Positions 6,026 to 8,205 of a stretch of DNA of 8,205 nt are shown here, piece by piece. The stretch comes from Rhodospirillales bacterium (GTDB lineage Bacteria; Pseudomonadota; Alphaproteobacteria; Acetobacterales; Acetobacteraceae): the NCBI GenBank assembly GCA_015654825.1, contig JAATGE010000285.1, positions 1 to 8,205 of the forward strand, read 5' to 3'. Every line of letters begins with the position of its first letter. Position 1 is the first letter of the stretch. Under the pieces are notes generated by a model that was not told where the DNA came from, did not search any database, and worked only from the letters and a program-made list of their open reading frames with translations. Position numbers and translations under genes: made by a program.

Positions 6026-7063
6026 ATGCGCCTGCCATCGTGGCGCCCCGGCCGCCCTGGACCGCGGCTGCACGCGGGGCGGGTGGTGCTGCATATCGGC
6101 CGCAACAAGGCGGGTTCTACAACGATCCAGGATTACTGCCTGGCGCAACGCGACGCGCTGCTGCGCGAGGGCGTGCGCTATGTGCTGTTCGGCCACGCGG
6201 CCAACAGCGTTCCGGGCCTGGACGGATTCCCCTATGTGCCGCAGCTCGCCGAACATGCCCTCCTGCATCGCGGCCAGACGATCCTCGTCTCCAACGAATT
6301 CATGTCGGTCTGGCCCGCGGAATATACCCAATCTACGGCGCACGACCTGGCCGGGCTGGATGTGCGTGTGCTGCTCTACATCCGGCCCTATACGGCGTGG
6401 GTTCGCTCCTCCTATGCGTTCGACGTCCGCTGCGGCCGGGTGCGGCAGGATTTCGACTCGTATGTGGAATTTCTGCGCCCGCGGATTTCGGTGTGGCCGG
6501 CGCTGTGCACCTACGGCGAATGTTTCGGTTGGCGGAATGTTCGGGTGCGCGTGCTGGATGCGCGCCTGATGCGCGGCGAAGGCCTGCTCGGCGATTTCCG
6601 GGAGGCGCTCGGCTTGCGGGCCGAGCCGGTCGCCTCGCCGGTCGCCAATTCGGCACCGCATTGGGCCGTCCTGGAAACGCTGCGCGCCCTGGCACCGATC
6701 GACGCCGAGGCGGGCTGGCCGGCTTCCCTGGTCGCGCCGATCGAGGCACTCAGCACCAAACTGGCGGCCTGTGCCACGGCCCACGCCGACGCGCTGCCGG
6801 AACCCGCCTACCTGACGGCGAACGAGGCGGCCTGGCTGGACCAGCTTTACCACGAAGATCTCGCACGCATCGGGGCCGTCGTCGCGATGCCGGCATCGGT
6901 TTCACCGGCGCCCGCGGTTCGCCAGGGGCCCTGCCCTTCATGGGCCTTGCTGCCGGCTTCGTTCCTGCGCGATGCTGCGCAAGCCGCGTCCGCCGATCCG
7001 CTGACCGCGCCGTTCAGCAGCGTGCTGTCGGGGCTGGCCAGCGACGCTCGCCGCGTTGCCTGA
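6026..7063 (+). CDS. Sulfotransferase-like protein
   Basis: The 345-residue protein has ATG one base after the der stop, implying translational coupling. VVLHIGRNKAGSTTIQ (20-35) matches the PAPS 5'-phosphosulfate loop of sulfotransferases, usually 'lHIGthKTGTTslQ'. Arg120 and Ser128 in 'YIRPYTAWVRSSY' (118-130) have the R-x7-S spacing of the 3'-phosphate binding site known from cytosolic sulfotransferases. Such enzymes move sulfate from PAPS to a hydroxyl or amine, often on polysaccharide or lipid. No signal peptide or membrane segment is evident, so it should be cytosolic. The loop has Arg-Asn-Lys-Ala-Gly-Ser where Thr-His-Lys-Thr-Gly-Thr is usual, so activity is not assured. The C-terminal third (about 235-345) is Ala/Pro-rich with no recognised motif. 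Family is probable; substrate unknown. Enzymes of this type often sit in surface-polysaccharide loci, which this is not. Confidence 0.72.
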   Translation: MRLPSWRPGRPGPRLHAGRVVLHIGRNKAGSTTIQDYCLAQRDALLREGVRYVLFGHAANSVPGLDGFPYVPQLAEHALLHRGQTILVSNEFMSVWPAEYTQSTAHDLAGLDVRVLLYIRPYTAWVRSSYAFDVRCGRVRQDFDSYVEFLRPRISVWPALCTYGECFGWRNVRVRVLDARLMRGEGLLGDFREALGLRAEPVASPVANSAPHWAVLETLRALAPIDAEAGWPASLVAPIEALSTKLAACATAHADALPEPAYLTANEAAWLDQLYHEDLARIGAVVAMPASVSPAPAVRQGPCPSWALLPASFLRDAAQAASADPLTAPFSSVLSGLASDARRVA

Positions 7064-7065
7064 GG
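7062..7065 (+). promoter_or_regulatory. Ribosome binding site of the hydrolase overlapping the previous stop codon
   Basis: GAGG at 7062-7065 overlaps the TGA stop (7061-7063) of the sulfotransferase-like gene and lies 7 bases before the ATG at 7073. This is good spacing and suggests coupled expression of the two genes. Confidence 0.55.
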
Positions 7066-7072
7066 TCGCAAA

Positions 7073-7972
7073 ATGCGCCAAGTCGCCGCCAACGGCCTGA
7101 GCTTCGCCTGCGACGAAGCCGGCAGCGGCGACGATATCGCGCTCTGCCTGCACGGATTTCCCGAAAGCCGCTTTTCATGGCGGCATCAATTGCCGTTGCT
7201 GGCGGAAGCCGGATGGCATGCGGTGGCGCCCGACCTGCGCGGCTATGGCGATACGACGCGGCCCACGCAACGATCGGCCTACGCGCTGCGCCATCTCGTG
7301 GACGATGCGGCTGCCCTGTTCGATGCGTTCGGCGCACGCCGGCGGTTGCTCGTCGCGCATGATTGGGGCGCCGTGATCGCCTGGCAGTTCGCGATGGAGC
7401 GGGCCCGCGCGCTGGACGGCCTCATCATCATGAACGTGCCGCATCCCGCGGTGGCGCGCGCGGTGATCCGCCGCAGCCTCGCGCAACTGCGGCGCAGTTG
7501 GTATATTTTCTTTTTCCAGTTGCCGTGGCTGCCGGAAGCGGCATTGCGCGCGCGTGGGGCACGCACGATCGGCGAAATGTTCCGCGGCATGGCGGTGGAC
7601 AAGTCGCGGTTTCCCGATGACGTGCTCGATCATTACCGAAGCAACGCGCTGCGGCCCGGCGCGCTGACGGCGATGCTCAATTATTACCGCGTCAACATGG
7701 CGCAGATCGGCCGCGCGCAGCCGAGCCCGCGCATCGATGTCCCGACGCTGATGATCTGGGGCGAGCAGGATGCGGCGCTGGGAATTGAACTGACCGAGGG
7801 ATATGGACCGTACGTAACGGATTTCACCCTGCAACGACTGCCGGACGTCTCGCACTGGGTGCAGCAGGAAGCGCCCGACAAGGTAAATCAGCAGATGGGG
7901 ACTTGGCTCATGCAACGCGGGTTGTGGCTGGAAAAAGGCCAGGGCTCTGCCCTGGACCCGCTGGGGCCGTAG
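7073..7972 (+). CDS. Alpha/beta hydrolase, epoxide hydrolase type, with repeat-encoded C-terminus
   Basis: The 299-residue protein belongs to the epoxide hydrolase / haloalkane dehalogenase branch of the alpha/beta fold. HGFPES (27-32) forms the oxyanion region. The nucleophile elbow HDWGAVIAW has Asp97. The acid is Asp233 in 'WGEQDAAL', and the base His261 in 'DVSHWVQQEAP'. The cap domain (about 130-210) includes 'LNYYR' (202-206), where epoxide hydrolases keep a ring-opening Tyr; this favours epoxide hydrolase over dehalogenase or fluoroacetate dehalogenase. The natural family end is near 'WLMQRG'. The last 11 or so residues (GQGSALDPLGP) and the TAG stop come from the palindromic element that begins at 7937. 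The protein probably folds normally with a foreign tail. The gene is likely the last of the der transcript. Natural substrate is unknown. Confidence 0.9.
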   Translation: MRQVAANGLSFACDEAGSGDDIALCLHGFPESRFSWRHQLPLLAEAGWHAVAPDLRGYGDTTRPTQRSAYALRHLVDDAAALFDAFGARRRLLVAHDWGAVIAWQFAMERARALDGLIIMNVPHPAVARAVIRRSLAQLRRSWYIFFFQLPWLPEAALRARGARTIGEMFRGMAVDKSRFPDDVLDHYRSNALRPGALTAMLNYYRVNMAQIGRAQPSPRIDVPTLMIWGEQDAALGIELTEGYGPYVTDFTLQRLPDVSHWVQQEAPDKVNQQMGTWLMQRGLWLEKGQGSALDPLGP

Positions 7973-8153
7973 GCCCCAGACCCCATTACTCTGGTTCCGA
8001 GCGTAGCATCGGCTGCGAGCGCGCCGCTAAATCCACGTCGCGCTACACCGTACAGAAGACTCCCGCCGCGCAGCGCGTACGACGGCGGCGGCACGCCGTC
8101 GTGCGAAGCACGCTGTCGCGTGACGGGGGTCCAGCGGGCAGAGCCCCCTGGTC
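7937..8153. repeat. Palindromic dispersed element, copy 2 (overlaps the hydrolase 3' end)
   Basis: The element is about 217 bases. Its first 30 bases (7937-7966) equal 4506-4535 of copy 1 exactly, and 7974-7988 equal 4542-4556. Left hairpins are CCAGGGC / GCCCTGG (7939-7945 with 7949-7955) and CTGGGGCC / GGCCCCAG (7961-7968 with 7972-7979). The right end (8127-8153) mirrors the left imperfectly. A 31-base cassette at 8096-8126 is the reverse complement of copy 1's 4613-4643 with two differences. An extra hairpin, ACGACGGCG / CGCCGTCGT (8079-8087 with 8094-8102), is not in copy 1. The middle (about 7989-8075) differs from copy 1. Together with 8154-8205 it forms a stretch without a recognised gene; the hairpins may act as the terminator of the der cluster. 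Confidence 0.8.
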
Positions 8154-8205
8154 GGCGAAGCCACTAGAGCATGATAGTCTGAAGTTGACGCGAAGGAAGC
8201 CCAGG

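Noticed and set aside
4375..6108. 577-codon antisense open frame covering der
   Set aside because: Der is unambiguous on the plus strand. The antisense product is low-complexity Arg/His/Gln-rich sequence spanning the repeat, the end of bamB and the next gene start.
7888..8094. Small minus-strand open frame across repeat copy 2
   Set aside because: It is formed from the repeat and the antisense of the hydrolase end, with no recognisable protein features.
8154..8205. Possible start of another repeat or gene at the right edge, containing CTAGAGCATGATA
   Set aside because: It weakly recalls a repeat seen in other alphaproteobacteria, but too little sequence is present; the ATG at 8171 meets a stop within three codons.

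Overview
The window is about 8.2 kb of very GC-rich DNA with strongly GC-biased third codon positions. The order yfgM-like, bamB, der matches the neighbourhood known from proteobacteria. The proteins look alphaproteobacterial (for example the N-terminus of the YfgM-like protein and the NKAE motif in the first GTPase domain of Der). I recall the two kinds of palindromic repeat here as typical of Acetobacteraceae (Rhodospirillales). That family assignment is an inference from memory, not a database result.

Layout. Bases 1-825 are the C-terminal part of a dihydroorotase-type amidohydrolase cut by the window edge. A classical short-chain dehydrogenase/reductase follows at 885-1811 on the same strand. 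Bases 1812-2088 are non-coding and hold an AT-rich nested palindrome (1894-1980) between two convergent genes. A small cysteine-containing lipoprotein is on the minus strand (2334-2089). After a 150-base divergent gap, an envelope and ribosome-biogenesis cluster runs to the right: a YfgM-like membrane-anchored TPR protein, the outer-membrane assembly lipoprotein BamB (4-base overlap), the ribosome-assembly GTPase Der, a sulfotransferase-like protein (1 base after der) and an epoxide-hydrolase-type alpha/beta hydrolase (9 bases further on).

The most interesting non-coding content is a pair of palindromic elements, 4506-4676 and 7937-8153. They share their left ends almost exactly and carry related right ends in inverse orientation. 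Each also contains a 31-base stem-loop cassette that is inverted in one copy relative to the other. The first copy fills the bamB-der junction and ends 10 bases before the der start codon. The second copy enters the hydrolase gene, codes its last residues and supplies its stop codon.

The window holds mostly well-known housekeeping families. I see no defence system, CRISPR array, transposase, tRNA or rRNA. Novelty is concentrated in the repeats, their effect on neighbouring genes, and the sulfotransferase-like gene tightly packed behind der.
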